Shown: positions 1 to 8,958 of the stretch, piece by piece
Numbering within the stretch: position 1 is the first letter of the stretch
Layout of the letters: each line of letters opens with the position of its first letter
Source of the DNA: an uncultured Actinomycetes bacterium
GTDB taxonomy: Bacteria > Actinomycetota > Actinomycetes > S36-B12
DNA: 38,561 nucleotides
NCBI GenBank assembly: GCA_903918595.1
Contig: CAIXFB010000301.1
Location: 1-38,561 of the forward strand
Direction of reading: 5' to 3'
Translations under genes and position numbers: made by a program
The notes under the pieces: generated by a model
The model's database searches: none
What the model was told of the DNA's origin: nothing
The model's input: only the letters and a program-made list of their open reading frames with translations

Positions 1-1079
1 CCGTTCTTTTTGTTTCATTCGCATCGACTGCTAACTCTTGGCGTGCCCATGTAACAAATGGTCCATTCGATGCAAATCAATCAGGAGACTGGCTGCTGAA
101 TTATTCGGGTGGCTTTGTGCGGCGCGGTCTTTCCGGCCAACTATTTGAGATTGTTGTCCCGGCGAATGTTTCCATCGTCGCGGCCGTGGGTGTCTTTCAA
201 ATCCTGTTGCTTGCCACCCTTTACATACTCATATCAATACTTTTTATGCGCTCATCGCGCACGACAGCAATCCTGATGCTGTGTTTGTCACCGGCGTTCT
301 TACTATTCCCAGCGATCAATGTCGAAGGGGCTTTTCGAAAAGAAATCATGGCTTTGGTTTCCCTGGCTGTACTGGCGATTGATACCCATAAAGGAATTTC
401 ACGGCCCATTCTCATCACTTCACTGGCAATCTATACATTTGCGGTGTTTTCTCACGAGGCAACAATTGCGGTACTTCCAGGACTACTTTTTCTGATTCAT
501 AGATATGTCCCGGCCGCAAAGTCGTTTGCTGCAAAAATTGCGAACGTATATCTGATTGGGGTTTCGATCGCCGCTGGACTCTTGGCGTTACTTTTCCCGG
601 GAAACAGTGAACAAGTCTCTGCGATCTGTGAGTCATGGGCAGCCCGGGGGATCGGCCCCTGCGACCAAGGCGCTTTGGCGGCTTTGACTGTGTCAACGGG
701 TGAGAGCGTTGAGTTTCTCATCGCTAGTTATTTTCCTGACTATCTTGCTTACGGGGTGGTCATCGCGCTGGCAGTCATCCCCTTGTTCCTAGTGTGTTTT
801 CTGCCTTCACATTGGAAAATCAGCCTTGTCGTACTGATTTTTTTGGCGCCCCTATTCTTCGTTGCTTGGGACTACGGCCGTTGGATCTACATCGGAATTG
901 CCCAACTGTCCATCGTGGCGTTAGCTATGGAAAGCCGAAAAGATCTACCGCGAGCTTTTGCTGTTCCCCTCATTGTGGGGCTGGGATATGTATTGCTCTG
1001 GGGCTTCTCCTGGTACGAGCAGGTGTGGCGAGATGGAGTTGTGGTGCAACTTTTGCAACAGCTTGGAATTATTTCTTAA
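1..1079 (+). CDS. Multi-pass membrane protein of glycan locus, 5' end outside window
   Basis: The reading frame is open from base 3 of the window to the stop at 1077-1079, so the GTG at 117 is not the true start. The upstream codons give a coherent protein ending in the segment NYSGGFVRRGLSGQL, a motif I associate with a family of bacterial membrane proteins of polysaccharide loci (EpsG- or GT-C-like, function not firmly known). At least eight hydrophobic helices follow. The protein is probably a polymerase or membrane glycosyltransferase, but that is inferred from topology and context only. Its TAA stop shares the four bases TTAA with the stop of the convergent ligase-like gene. Confidence 0.75.
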   Translation, partial: VLFVSFASTANSWRAHVTNGPFDANQSGDWLLNYSGGFVRRGLSGQLFEIVVPANVSIVAAVGVFQILLLATLYILISILFMRSSRTTAILMLCLSPAFLLFPAINVEGAFRKEIMALVSLAVLAIDTHKGISRPILITSLAIYTFAVFSHEATIAVLPGLLFLIHRYVPAAKSFAAKIANVYLIGVSIAAGLLALLFPGNSEQVSAICESWAARGIGPCDQGALAALTVSTGESVEFLIASYFPDYLAYGVVIALAVIPLFLVCFLPSHWKISLVVLIFLAPLFFVAWDYGRWIYIGIAQLSIVALAMESRKDLPRAFAVPLIVGLGYVLLWGFSWYEQVWRDGVVVQLLQQLGIIS

Positions 1080-2320
1080 CCGACCAGCTCAAGAACTTGT
1101 TTGTTCGGTTGTTGACTCCTGTGCAAGGAAACACCTGCCGTGACCACCGCCAATATCAACAGCATGCCTGTAACAGAGGGGCTCATCCACTGATTACGGG
1201 GCTCGGTGATGCCCGTAACAAGATAGGCAGCAATAATTGCCAAAGGGCCTGCAAGACCCCTTCGTGCTGCCAAGATCGCGATAGCCACACCGAGAGCAAT
1301 TGCGGCAAATTGGGTCAGGAATCCAATGAGTCCATATCGAGCCAATTCATCGATGTAGAGGTTGTGTGCGTGACCAAACTCCTGGGTTATCCCACCGCTG
1401 ACGGACACTCCGGAGGAGCCGACCCCCACGATAGGGGATGTCCTCCAAAGCTCGAGAAATGCCGGCCAAAATGCGTTTCTTCCAGTTGCGCCCGCCTGCC
1501 ACATGTACATAAAGACCGCGCCGGCAGCAAGAACTAGGAGACCGCCCACGAAACGAACGCTCTGAGGAACCTTTGCAAAAAAGCCCTCTCGGGCAAACAT
1601 GACGAGTATGACGATTCCCGTTGCAGCGGCGCCTATGGACGCTCGACCGCTTGTGATCAGGAGTGTAAAAACGCCGACGGAAAGAAATACCCAGCTTGAC
1701 TTCGTCCGGTGAGCGATAGCGATAACAATGAGAAAGGCCCCCATCATCGCGGTATCCCCATTGTGACCAAAAGGACCAGGCCACCTGCCTTCTATCCCCA
1801 TAAGGTCATTGAAAGGTAGAAAATATCGGGCTTCATCAAAGTCAATAACAAACTGCGCTTGCGCCTTGATGGCAAGAATTCCCAGCATCTCGAGCACTCG
1901 CGTAACGATGAGGATAAGCGTTACTGCCCAGGCGAAAGCAAAAATCGAGCTCCAGGCATCACGAACTGTAGGTGGCTTCCACCAGATCATGAGCAAAATC
2001 GGCACGTAGAGCAATGCCGTGTAATTAAAGGCATCACCGTGGATGCGATACAAAATCAGGTGAGCCAGCCAAGCGATGGACATCAAGATAAGAAAACTTG
2101 TTAACCAAGCGCCTGCGCGTTCCCTGGCCGGCACTCGTAGCCATGCCATGAAGGACACAGCGAAAACAACAAAAAAAAGCAGGATGTTTGCTGACTGCCC
2201 ACGATAGAGGGGCTCTTCGAACCAGAGGTAGTTTGCGAACTGGGAGAGCACGATCCCTACGGAGAGGACGCTCAGGTAGACAGACGGAAGCTGGGATCGG
2301 GAAAGCTCCGTCGTCTTCAC
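1076..2320 (-). CDS. O-antigen ligase / polymerase family membrane protein
   Basis: This 414-residue protein has about ten to twelve predicted membrane segments. It carries the Wzy_C/O-antigen-ligase landmarks: GPFGHNGDTA around residues 180-190, TSGRAS around 225, and the periplasmic-loop segment VGVGSSGV followed by FGHAHNLYIDELARYGLIGF around 300-335. Family members join undecaprenyl-linked glycan to an acceptor or polymerise repeat units on the outer face of the membrane. Length and topology are normal for the family. It is divergent from the initiating sugar transferase and overlaps the end of the preceding gene by four bases. Ligase versus polymerase cannot be told from sequence alone. 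Confidence 0.85.
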   Translation of the reverse strand: MKTTELSRSQLPSVYLSVLSVGIVLSQFANYLWFEEPLYRGQSANILLFFVVFAVSFMAWLRVPARERAGAWLTSFLILMSIAWLAHLILYRIHGDAFNYTALLYVPILLMIWWKPPTVRDAWSSIFAFAWAVTLILIVTRVLEMLGILAIKAQAQFVIDFDEARYFLPFNDLMGIEGRWPGPFGHNGDTAMMGAFLIVIAIAHRTKSSWVFLSVGVFTLLITSGRASIGAAATGIVILVMFAREGFFAKVPQSVRFVGGLLVLAAGAVFMYMWQAGATGRNAFWPAFLELWRTSPIVGVGSSGVSVSGGITQEFGHAHNLYIDELARYGLIGFLTQFAAIALGVAIAILAARRGLAGPLAIIAAYLVTGITEPRNQWMSPSVTGMLLILAVVTAGVSLHRSQQPNKQVLELVG

Positions 2321-2393
2321 GGCTCTTAGTCTAAGACCCTTCTTCTTTATGTTCTGTGGGCTCTAGGTGCCAAACACTGGTTCTTTCCTTCCC

Positions 2394-2399
2394 TAGAAT
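2394..2399 (+). promoter_or_regulatory. Possible -10 box for the sugar transferase gene
   Basis: TAGAAT matches the TATAAT consensus at five of six positions. It lies about 40 bases before the GTG at 2440 in the 119-base divergent intergenic region. There is no convincing -35 at 17 bases spacing, so this is weak. Confidence 0.25.
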
Positions 2400-2439
2400 G
2401 GATAGGACGCGGTCGGGCAGTTAGCGACCTAAGGGTGAG

Positions 2440-3930
2440 GTGGGGAGGGTTATGGAACCGAGCTTGCCTTTGTCGTATCAGGAGCGTTATCAGTCCTCGA
2501 TAGGAAGCGGCTCAAGCGCATCGGATGGCCCCACTGACCGGATCATGACGCCCTATCGCAGTCGCTTGATAGTGAGCGATTCGGTGATGATCACCGTGGC
2601 TATCGGTATTGGTCTGTTGATCAGTTCCCGACAATCCGAATGGGCAATCGACCCAACCCTGGCAATTTACGGCACACCCTTTTTGATTGGTGTGCTCTGG
2701 CTTGCTCTACTTCTTGTGCGAGGTTCATACAACCGGCGGGTGATCGGTGTGGGTAGCGAAGAGGTGCGTCTTGCGCTTTCGGCCACGCTGATTCTCTTTG
2801 CGATCGTTGCAGGCACCAGCTATTTGATTAGGGCAGATATTTCTAGAGCGTATGCCTTTGTGGCGCTTCCACTTGGATTATTGCTGATCGCAATTTCTCG
2901 ATTTAGTTGGCGGCAGTGGCTCTACCGAAAGAGGCAAGAAGGACAGTTCCTTTCGAGGATTATTGTCATTGGCTCTGATCGAACTGCGCCCCTTCTGGCT
3001 GAAAAACTCGATCAAGAAAGCTTCGCCGGGTACCACGTTGTGGCTCTGATGAATCTTCCGGTCGATTCTCTGTCAACCTCCAAAAATCTTAAGGAGTGGC
3101 TCACTGCCGTAATGGACGCTATCGAAGAACAGGGCGCGTCAGCTGTCGCAATAGACCCGGGTGATGACGCATCATATGACGTGATCCGGCAACTCTCATG
3201 GCGCCTAGAAGGCAGAAATATTGATCTCTTGATTTCTCCGGGTTCACTAGACATTGCCGGACCTCGATTGAGCGTTAGGCCAGCTGCCGGCTTACCCCTT
3301 CTGCACCTTGATGAGGTATCGCTATCCCGTTCTCAACGTGCGATAAAGAGAATGCTTGACGTCACAGGATCTCTCATAGGGATCGCACTGCTCAGTCCGG
3401 TCATGATCAGCTGTGCTCTAGCTGTTCGCTTCACATCACATGGCCCAGTGGTTTATCGGCAAATGCGTGTAGGGCGAGGAGGTGAGATCTTCAGCATGTA
3501 TAAATTCCGAACGATGCGCGATAGGGCGGAACTGGAAATTGAATCCCTTCGAGATCAGCACGATCTCGAAGAGCCCATGTTCAAGTTGATAAACGATCCG
3601 CGGGTGACGCGGGTTGGCGGGTTCCTTCGGCGTTGGTCTCTCGATGAACTTCCCCAGTTATTTAATGTGTTGGGGGGATCGATGAGTTTGGTCGGCCCGC
3701 GCCCGCACCCTCTTGATGATGTTGACAGGTATCAGAGCGAAGCTTTCAGGCGACTTGCGTTGAAACCAGGAATGACTGGGATTTGGCAGGTTGAGGGTAG
3801 ATCCAACCTCACCTGGGATCAGGCACTTCAGATGGATTTGCATTACGTTGAAAAATGGTCACTTGAGTCGGACATTTACCTACTTGCCAAGACAACAAAA
3901 GCGGTTATTAGCAAAAGCGGTGCGGCTTAG
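2440..3930 (+). CDS. Polyprenyl glycosylphosphotransferase (WbaP/WcaJ-type initiating sugar transferase)
   Basis: This protein transfers a sugar-1-phosphate from a nucleotide sugar to undecaprenyl phosphate, the first membrane step of glycan assembly. The N-terminal half (about 40-165) has four or five membrane helices, followed by a Rossmann-like CoA_binding_3 region beginning near RIIVIGSD (about 173). The C-terminal bacterial sugar transferase domain starts at about 303 with the amphipathic segment RAIKRMLDVTGSL. It contains KFRTMRDRAE, SLDELPQLFNVLGGSMSLVG followed by PRP, and KPGMTGIWQVEGRSN, with the expected catalytic Asp-Glu pair. Starts are ambiguous: GTG at 2440, or ATG at 2452 just after a GGGGAGGG run. 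The sugar specificity cannot be read. The TAG stop overlaps the convergent ABC gene by four bases. Confidence 0.93.
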   Translation: MGRVMEPSLPLSYQERYQSSIGSGSSASDGPTDRIMTPYRSRLIVSDSVMITVAIGIGLLISSRQSEWAIDPTLAIYGTPFLIGVLWLALLLVRGSYNRRVIGVGSEEVRLALSATLILFAIVAGTSYLIRADISRAYAFVALPLGLLLIAISRFSWRQWLYRKRQEGQFLSRIIVIGSDRTAPLLAEKLDQESFAGYHVVALMNLPVDSLSTSKNLKEWLTAVMDAIEEQGASAVAIDPGDDASYDVIRQLSWRLEGRNIDLLISPGSLDIAGPRLSVRPAAGLPLLHLDEVSLSRSQRAIKRMLDVTGSLIGIALLSPVMISCALAVRFTSHGPVVYRQMRVGRGGEIFSMYKFRTMRDRAELEIESLRDQHDLEEPMFKLINDPRVTRVGGFLRRWSLDELPQLFNVLGGSMSLVGPRPHPLDDVDRYQSEAFRRLALKPGMTGIWQVEGRSNLTWDQALQMDLHYVEKWSLESDIYLLAKTTKAVISKSGAA

Positions 3931-5849
3931 AGACCGAGCAATTCAGCTTGGCTGGCGAATTCAGCGGATTGCGCTCGCACCTCAGCAAAGGTGCCTTGTG
4001 CTGTGATTGCCCCCTTCTCCATGTAGTACAGGCGATCGACTTCTCGCACCGTGGCCAGCCGGTGCGCGATGGTGATCGTGGTGACGTCGCCTTCAAGATC
4101 TCGAAGCGTCGCCACGATTGCTTGCTCGGTCTCGGCATCTAGGGCGCTTGTTGCTTCATCAAGGACTAGCAGGCGGGGCCTGGTATAAAGAGCCCGAGCA
4201 ATCCCCAAGCGCTGGCGTTGCCCGCCGGATAATTTGAACCCTCGTTCGCCAATCCAGGTATTGAGCCCCTCACGCTCTTCATCGAGAAATCCAGCCAGAT
4301 GGGCCCTTCTGAGGGCATCCAGCACGAGTGAATCATCGATCAAATAATCTGGTAGCCCTAAGGCGACATTCTGTTTAACGGTGCCGGCCACCAAGGCCAC
4401 ATTTTGTGGCACATATGCGATACCCCCGGGCCAGCGCTCAATTGCCTCATGCGGGCGTAATCCCCCAATGAGGACCCTTCCGTCATCTGGGCGCAGAACC
4501 CCGAGCACGACATCTGCCAAAGTAGATTTGCCCGCACCCGTAGAGCCCACAAAAGCCGCAGAGCTCCCTGCTGGCACTTCCAGACAGATATCGGCGAGGA
4601 CTGGTTCCCGAGCATCTGAGAAGGTTAGAAAAACGTTCTCGACACGCACTGTGGCTGCGAGATCTGGGTAGCCCTGCTCGATCCGATCGTGAATGTGTTG
4701 AGTCAAGACAACGGCATCTGCTTGAGCTGGTTGGGCGGGTGTGGATTGCAACTGGTCATACATAAAGAACGTGGGCTGCGCCATCACGGCAGCATTGCGA
4801 ATAGTGATGCCCGCACCTTGCAGCCGCAGCATGGAAGGGATAACCCGTGAACCGGCTGCAAGGAAGAGAGCGGTAGTTGTTGCTGCCGCCGACCAGTCTT
4901 TAGTCAGGAACTGCACGATACCGAGCAGCAACACACCTAGGTAAAGGGCTACCTCGAGCACATATTTCGGAAGCTCCATGATGAAGGCGTTTCCAGCACT
5001 CGCACCGGCATATCGGGTGACTACTCCCTCATAACGCGCAACATACAACTCTCGTCGGTTAAGCACCGTTGCCTCGCGGTACGTTGAAAGCGCCTCTGCA
5101 ACAGCACTCAATGTATCTATAGAGGAGTCCTTGATTATGGCGGCATTGCGGGAGGACCAGTGGGTGAGAACCTTGTGTAGAACCAGAACGACGAGTGTGA
5201 AAAATACTGCGCTGACCAATGTCAGGATCGGATCGAAGAAAAGCAAACTGACGCCAATAATGGTGAAAAGGAATACCTCCGAGGCGATGATGATTGCTGA
5301 ACCAAGTAGGGAAACAGTTGCCGCCCCCGCCCCCTGACCAAGGGCGTAGGTGGCCTCTGACGTGGTCCAGCGTTGCACCTCAGACAGCGGCCTTTGCAGA
5401 AATGCTCTAGCCAGCGCGACTGAGAGATCGGCCTGGCGATTTGCTAGGAATCGGGTCATGATGCGTGTCATGACGGCGCTCAAAATCGTCTTCGCAACCA
5501 GAACCGTCACGGCCAGCAATGCAATGGTCACGCTCAATTGAGAGATGCTCAAGTTTTCGAGTCCGAGGAAATTGAGGAGTGACTGAGCCCAATCTGGTAG
5601 AGAGCCGGGGGCAATCCCCGATACTGCCACTGCCGCAACAAGGCCTACCAGCGCAATACCCAACAGGTCGAGCAAACCTAATGAAAGCTGGACGATCGCA
5701 CCGAAGTACAACAGATGCCTTTTACCCTCAGGCAGAAGTTCCGTTCCCTTACGAACTGCCCAGAGAAGGCTTGGCTTACCAAAATCCGCATAATTCAAGC
5801 TTCCATTGCCGGGATTGTCATCACTCAAGACTGGTTCGACCTCTGACAC
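3927..5849 (-). CDS. ABC exporter, fused permease and ATPase (PglK/MsbA-like flippase)
   Basis: This 640-residue protein has a six-helix exporter domain (about 45-370) and a C-terminal nucleotide-binding domain. The ATPase motifs are complete: Walker A GSTGAGKST (435-443), signature LSGGQ (540-544), Walker B LLVLDEA with D564/E565, and H-loop His596. It probably moves a lipid-linked oligosaccharide across the membrane, as PglK does; this is inferred from architecture and from its place next to the initiating transferase. The 610-residue exporter at 14884-16716 is a close paralogue that aligns without gaps over the last 197 residues. No Wzx-type flippase is seen in the window, which supports a flippase role. 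Confidence 0.9.
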   Translation of the reverse strand: MSEVEPVLSDDNPGNGSLNYADFGKPSLLWAVRKGTELLPEGKRHLLYFGAIVQLSLGLLDLLGIALVGLVAAVAVSGIAPGSLPDWAQSLLNFLGLENLSISQLSVTIALLAVTVLVAKTILSAVMTRIMTRFLANRQADLSVALARAFLQRPLSEVQRWTTSEATYALGQGAGAATVSLLGSAIIIASEVFLFTIIGVSLLFFDPILTLVSAVFFTLVVLVLHKVLTHWSSRNAAIIKDSSIDTLSAVAEALSTYREATVLNRRELYVARYEGVVTRYAGASAGNAFIMELPKYVLEVALYLGVLLLGIVQFLTKDWSAAATTTALFLAAGSRVIPSMLRLQGAGITIRNAAVMAQPTFFMYDQLQSTPAQPAQADAVVLTQHIHDRIEQGYPDLAATVRVENVFLTFSDAREPVLADICLEVPAGSSAAFVGSTGAGKSTLADVVLGVLRPDDGRVLIGGLRPHEAIERWPGGIAYVPQNVALVAGTVKQNVALGLPDYLIDDSLVLDALRRAHLAGFLDEEREGLNTWIGERGFKLSGGQRQRLGIARALYTRPRLLVLDEATSALDAETEQAIVATLRDLEGDVTTITIAHRLATVREVDRLYYMEKGAITAQGTFAEVRAQSAEFASQAELLGL

Positions 5850-6000
5850 GCCATCACCCTACTACTCGAGGTTTCACCTTCCATGCGATCACGGGTGATG
5901 AAATGACCGAGCTACAAGCAAGTCATAGAGCTGAGGGAATTAGTCGTTATCGTTAGCCTGGCAAGTGGAGGTATCTCTCAACGGGGGACAGGGACACCGA

Positions 6001-7298
6001 ATGCGAACAAGAGGCAGACTTGAAGCCTTGGCTGTAGGTGTAGTTGTTGGCTTGTTGGGGATTGTGCGACTGGTGTTGGGAAACCCCGAAGCACTGACCC
6101 AAGTTCTTTGGGCTGAAGATGGTCTCTTTGCGCTGTGTGTTCGATCATTCGATGCAGTTTCATGCACCATCGAGCCATTCGCCGGCTACTTACTTTTATT
6201 ACCGAGAGTAAGCACCGCACTCGTTTCAGTGCTTCCGATGTCAGTATGGCCTCTTGCCTCTGTGATGTTGGCTCTGATTGTTGCCGGTGCCCCATCAAGT
6301 TCGATCTCCGTTGCGCTACGAGGGTTTGGTCTCTCAATCATCGGATCGGGCGCATCGGCTCTGTGTTCATCCTGATGCCGCTTTCAGGACTTGAAGTGAT
6401 CGGTGTGATCGGGAGTTTGAGTGCACCGCTCCTGATAGCAAGTGCGGTTTTGGTCATTGCCGTTCCTCGCTCTGAAATAAGTCACATTGGTGTTTCGTTT
6501 CTGCTCCTCGTTACGGCTTTTACTATGCCCGCCACTGTAGTTCTTGCACCCTTCATTATTCTCAACTGGTACTGGCAAAGAATCTCCTCACGTATTGCTT
6601 ACTTGTGGTTCGCAGCTTTGTCAGTGGGTCTAGCTCTGCAGGCATTGGTGGTTTTAACTGCTGAAAACAGCCGCAACATGAATATTTCAGTTGTATCGGT
6701 GGGTGACTGGGCCCGAGGAATGGTCGCCAGCATTTTGACCGTGATACCTGGCCTCGAACTAGGAGAGGTTTCCCTTACACCATTCACCACGCTCCGCCCA
6801 TCACCTTACCTAGCATGGCTTGTGGTGGTTTCATTAATTCTATTCGCCCAATTCGGGATCCTTCGCGGTCGAGTCGAGCAGAGCGGCCACCAAGTGCGAC
6901 CTTCTGTTGCCGCTCAGCTGGTTTCAGTTGCCCTTGCAACCGCATTGGTGCCGTGTGTGAGTGGCACATTCAGCTTCCGGTATTTCGTCGCACCGTTAGC
7001 ACTTCTGTTGATCTCATTAATCGTGTTGATTGATGCAAGGGTTGGGCAACTTGCGAGGTGGAAGGTTGCTCTTGGAGTTCTACTTCTTGTTTGCTTGTGG
7101 TACCCAGCTTTTGCCGCGAGTGAACTTCGCTCATCTCCTGCACCAGCGTGGTCAGATGAGCTCGCTCGTGCAGCACAAGAGTGTCGAGTAGAAGGAGTCA
7201 CATCTGTTGAACTCGCAATGACTCCCGCGTGGCCACCGGATGGAACGATGTGGACCCTACTTAACGAACCTGTGCTTGACTGCGGCCTGAGTGACTGA
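6001..7298 (+). pseudogene. Multi-pass membrane protein, frameshifted
   Basis: Two overlapping frames encode successive parts of one hydrophobic protein. Frame one runs from ATG 6001 (GGGA six bases upstream; a GTG at 5965 also possible) to a TGA at 6373-6375. The second frame then carries the protein to 7298. The frames join smoothly near 6361-6366 if one G is missing: CTGTGTTC would be CTGGTGTTC, giving ASAL-VFILMPLSGLEVIG. The product has about ten membrane helices and a small soluble C-terminal tail, resembling GT-C-type membrane proteins of polysaccharide loci, but I cannot name the family. The frameshift may be real inactivation or a sequencing or assembly error. Confidence 0.7.
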
Positions 7299-7467
7299 CT
7301 ATGGCTTTGTGGCAAATGAAGGGTTGATGAGTTCGAGTTGCGTGGCGCAGCCGCCAATCCAATCTACTTCGCGATCTTCGATGATTCCCGGGATTAGAGC
7401 AGGACCATCACGCCATGCTGACTCTCGCTCCACAATGCTTGCGCTCAGATCCAACGTTGAGCCAACA
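7299..7467 (-). pseudogene. Possible 3' fragment of an unidentified gene cut by the IS
   Basis: On the minus strand about 55 open codons run from the edge of the IS to a TAG at 7299-7301. The end of the translation reads DWIGGCATQLELINPSFATKP and looks protein-like rather than random. It is convergent with the preceding membrane protein with no gap. I do not recognise the family. It may be the tail of the gene whose other half lies beyond the IS at 8729-8920, but the sequence does not prove continuity. Confidence 0.35.
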
Positions 7468-7490
7468 GGGACTGCCCCCGCTTTAGTTAC
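7468..7490 (+). repeat. Left terminal inverted repeat of the IS3 element
   Basis: GGGACTGCCCC is identical to the inverted right end for 11 bases. Matches then continue as TTT, GTT and a final C to 23 bases. Confidence 0.8.
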
Positions 7491-7507
7491 GTCGCGGGGT
7501 TGAGGGT

Positions 7508-8380
7508 TCAGGCCGCGAGTGCGGCCTGTGTGTGGATGGTCTCAAACTCGATCGGGGTGAGTTTGCCGAGGCCTCGTTGGCGCCTGCGGTGGTGGTAGGT
7601 CCGTTCGATCCAGGTGATGATCGCGAGGCGGAGTTCCTCGCGCGTTGTCCACTGTCACCGGTTGAGGACGTTCTTTTGCAGGAGCGCGAAGAAGGACTCC
7701 ATTGCGTCGTTGTCTCCGGCTTATGCGACGCGGCCCATGGATCCGACCAGTCCGTTGTTGCGCAGGGTCATGGAGAACTTCTTGGACCTGAACTGGCCGC
7801 CTCTGTCGCTATGAACGATCGTGCCGGCTGGGCGGCCCCGCAGCATGATCGCCATCCGCAGCGCCTCGACGGCCAGTTCCGAGGTCATCCGTGAGTCGAT
7901 CGCGTATCCGACGATGCGCCTAGAGGCGCAGTCCTTGATCGCGCAGAGGCAGATCTTGCCCTCGAGCTTCCAATGCTCGGTGATGTCGAGAAGCCACTTC
8001 ACGTTCACCGTCTCAGCGGTGAAGTCGCGCATCACATGATCGTCATGCACCGCAGGCCCGGCCTTCTTCCCCGAGCCGCGGCGCTTGATGATGGTGGAGG
8101 AAATCCCCTGAAACGAACACACCCGTTGGACACGGTTCTCGCCAACGTGAAGGCCCTTCGCATGGATCAGCTCATCAGCGATGAGCCGGTATCCGAACTC
8201 TGGGTCATCAGCGTGGACGCCCATGGTGGCGTTGATCAGATGTGCGTCATCCCAGTCCCGCTGGGACACCGGGCTCCGGCGCCAGTCGTAATACGCCGTC
8301 GTAGAAAACACCAGCACCCGACACGACACCGTGATCGGGATTCCCTCGAAAGCGAGATCACCGACGAGGGGATACATCAT
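7508..8380 (-). pseudogene. IS3-family transposase orfB, two nonsense codons
   Basis: The frame reads as an rve/DDE transposase throughout. Landmarks are TVNVKWLLDITEH (first catalytic Asp), KICLCAIKDCASRRIVGYAI, TIVHSDRGGQFRSKKF (second Asp), NDAMESFFALLQKNVLNR (Glu), and RLAIITWIERTYHHRRRQ near the end. An in-frame TAA (7721-7723) and TGA (7655-7657) separate the Glu region from the rest. Without them the product would be about 290 residues, the family norm. It begins at ATG 8380, overlapping the orfA stop as ATGA. Confidence 0.9.
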
Positions 8381-8661
8381 TTTGGGTTCACGCCCCGTTC
8401 CAGGTACACCGCCGCTCGACGCAAAACCTCGTTCTCCTGCTCCAGCAGGCGGATCCGCTTGTTGGCCTCACGCAGCTCCGCCGACTCGCCCTGCTTCACC
8501 CCGGGGCGGGGACATTCTTCAATATCGTCCATCTTCAGCCACCGCTAAAGGCACGACTCCGAGACGCCGAAATCACGGGCGACTTGAGACATCGGTGCAT
8601 CGGACTGTCGGGCAACCGCGACGACATCGCGGCGGAACTCAATCGGAAACGCTTTCGGCAT
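8377..8661 (-). pseudogene. IS3-family orfA (HTH protein), one nonsense codon
   Basis: From ATG 8661 the frame encodes MPKAFPIEFRRDVVAVARQ, then a helix-turn-helix (MSQVARDFGVSESCL), a TAG at 8545-8547, then RWLKMDD and a leucine-zipper-like stretch (RIRLLEQENEVLRRAA) before the stop at 8377-8379. In intact relatives a His or similar residue sits where the TAG is. The gene would normally produce the orfA and, by frameshifting, the OrfAB transposase. Confidence 0.85.
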
Positions 8662-8705
8662 GACAGACATCCTTCCAGCGAGGACAAATCTTCACAGGCT
8701 AGGAG

Positions 8706-8728
8706 GGAACCAAACTCGGGGCAGTCCC
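8706..8728 (-). repeat. Right terminal inverted repeat of the IS3 element
   Basis: The inverse of the left end: read on the minus strand it begins GGGACTGCCCC. Confidence 0.8.
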
Positions 8729-8934
8729 AAATATTTCTTCATGCGCTTGTTGTATCTGCGAAAGTGATCGATTCTTTCAACGAACTTCCTATACAAAGCG
8801 TTGTGGGCCGGCATGAGCACAATCAAATTCCCCCCTAGGTCGAGTGATTCCGCGGGGGAATGCAAGTGCCATCGGTTGTTCTTCACGCACCGCAAATTGC
8901 CAAGACAACGAACTACTTCGAAAAAAATGGATAA
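8729..8934 (-). pseudogene. Internal fragment of a class I SAM-dependent methyltransferase
   Basis: On the minus strand the frame is open from just after a TAA (about 8935) into the IS. It encodes IFFEVV..., then LDLGGNLIVLMPAHNALYRK followed by FVERIDHFRRYNKRMKK. The GG-LIVL-PAH-ALY and H-RRYNK elements are characteristic of the C-terminal half of a common class I methyltransferase family of glycan loci (the usual NVLEH segment is degraded to NLRCVKN). The fragment runs directly into the IS right end, so the insertion or an associated deletion removed its C-terminus. There is no start codon of note, and the N-terminal SAM-binding part is absent. Confidence 0.6.
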
Positions 8935-8958
8935 TTAACTTAAGTAGTGATAACAAGG

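Larger units (their letters stand above)
7468..8728 (-). mobile_element. Decayed IS3-family insertion sequence with terminal inverted repeats
   Basis: The element is 1261 bp, a normal IS3 length, and encodes overlapping orfA and orfB on the minus strand. The ends are a 23-base imperfect inverted repeat: the left end begins GGGACTGCCCCC (7468) and the right end finishes CGGGGCAGTCCC (8728), with 18 of 23 positions matching. No clean target duplication is visible (ACA on the left, AAA on the right), which suggests an old insertion or later rearrangement. Both reading frames carry nonsense codons, so it cannot move on its own. It is visibly more GC-rich than its surroundings, which fits acquisition from a higher-GC actinobacterium. 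Confidence 0.88.

Noticed and set aside
794..1537. 247-codon plus-strand open frame
   Set aside because: It is antisense to the ligase-like gene for most of its length, is rich in Cys, Arg and His, and has no family resemblance.
7478..7499. CCCCGC...GCGGGG stem as a terminator
   Set aside because: It lies at the IS end next to the inverted repeat, has no T tract, and is better explained as element terminus.
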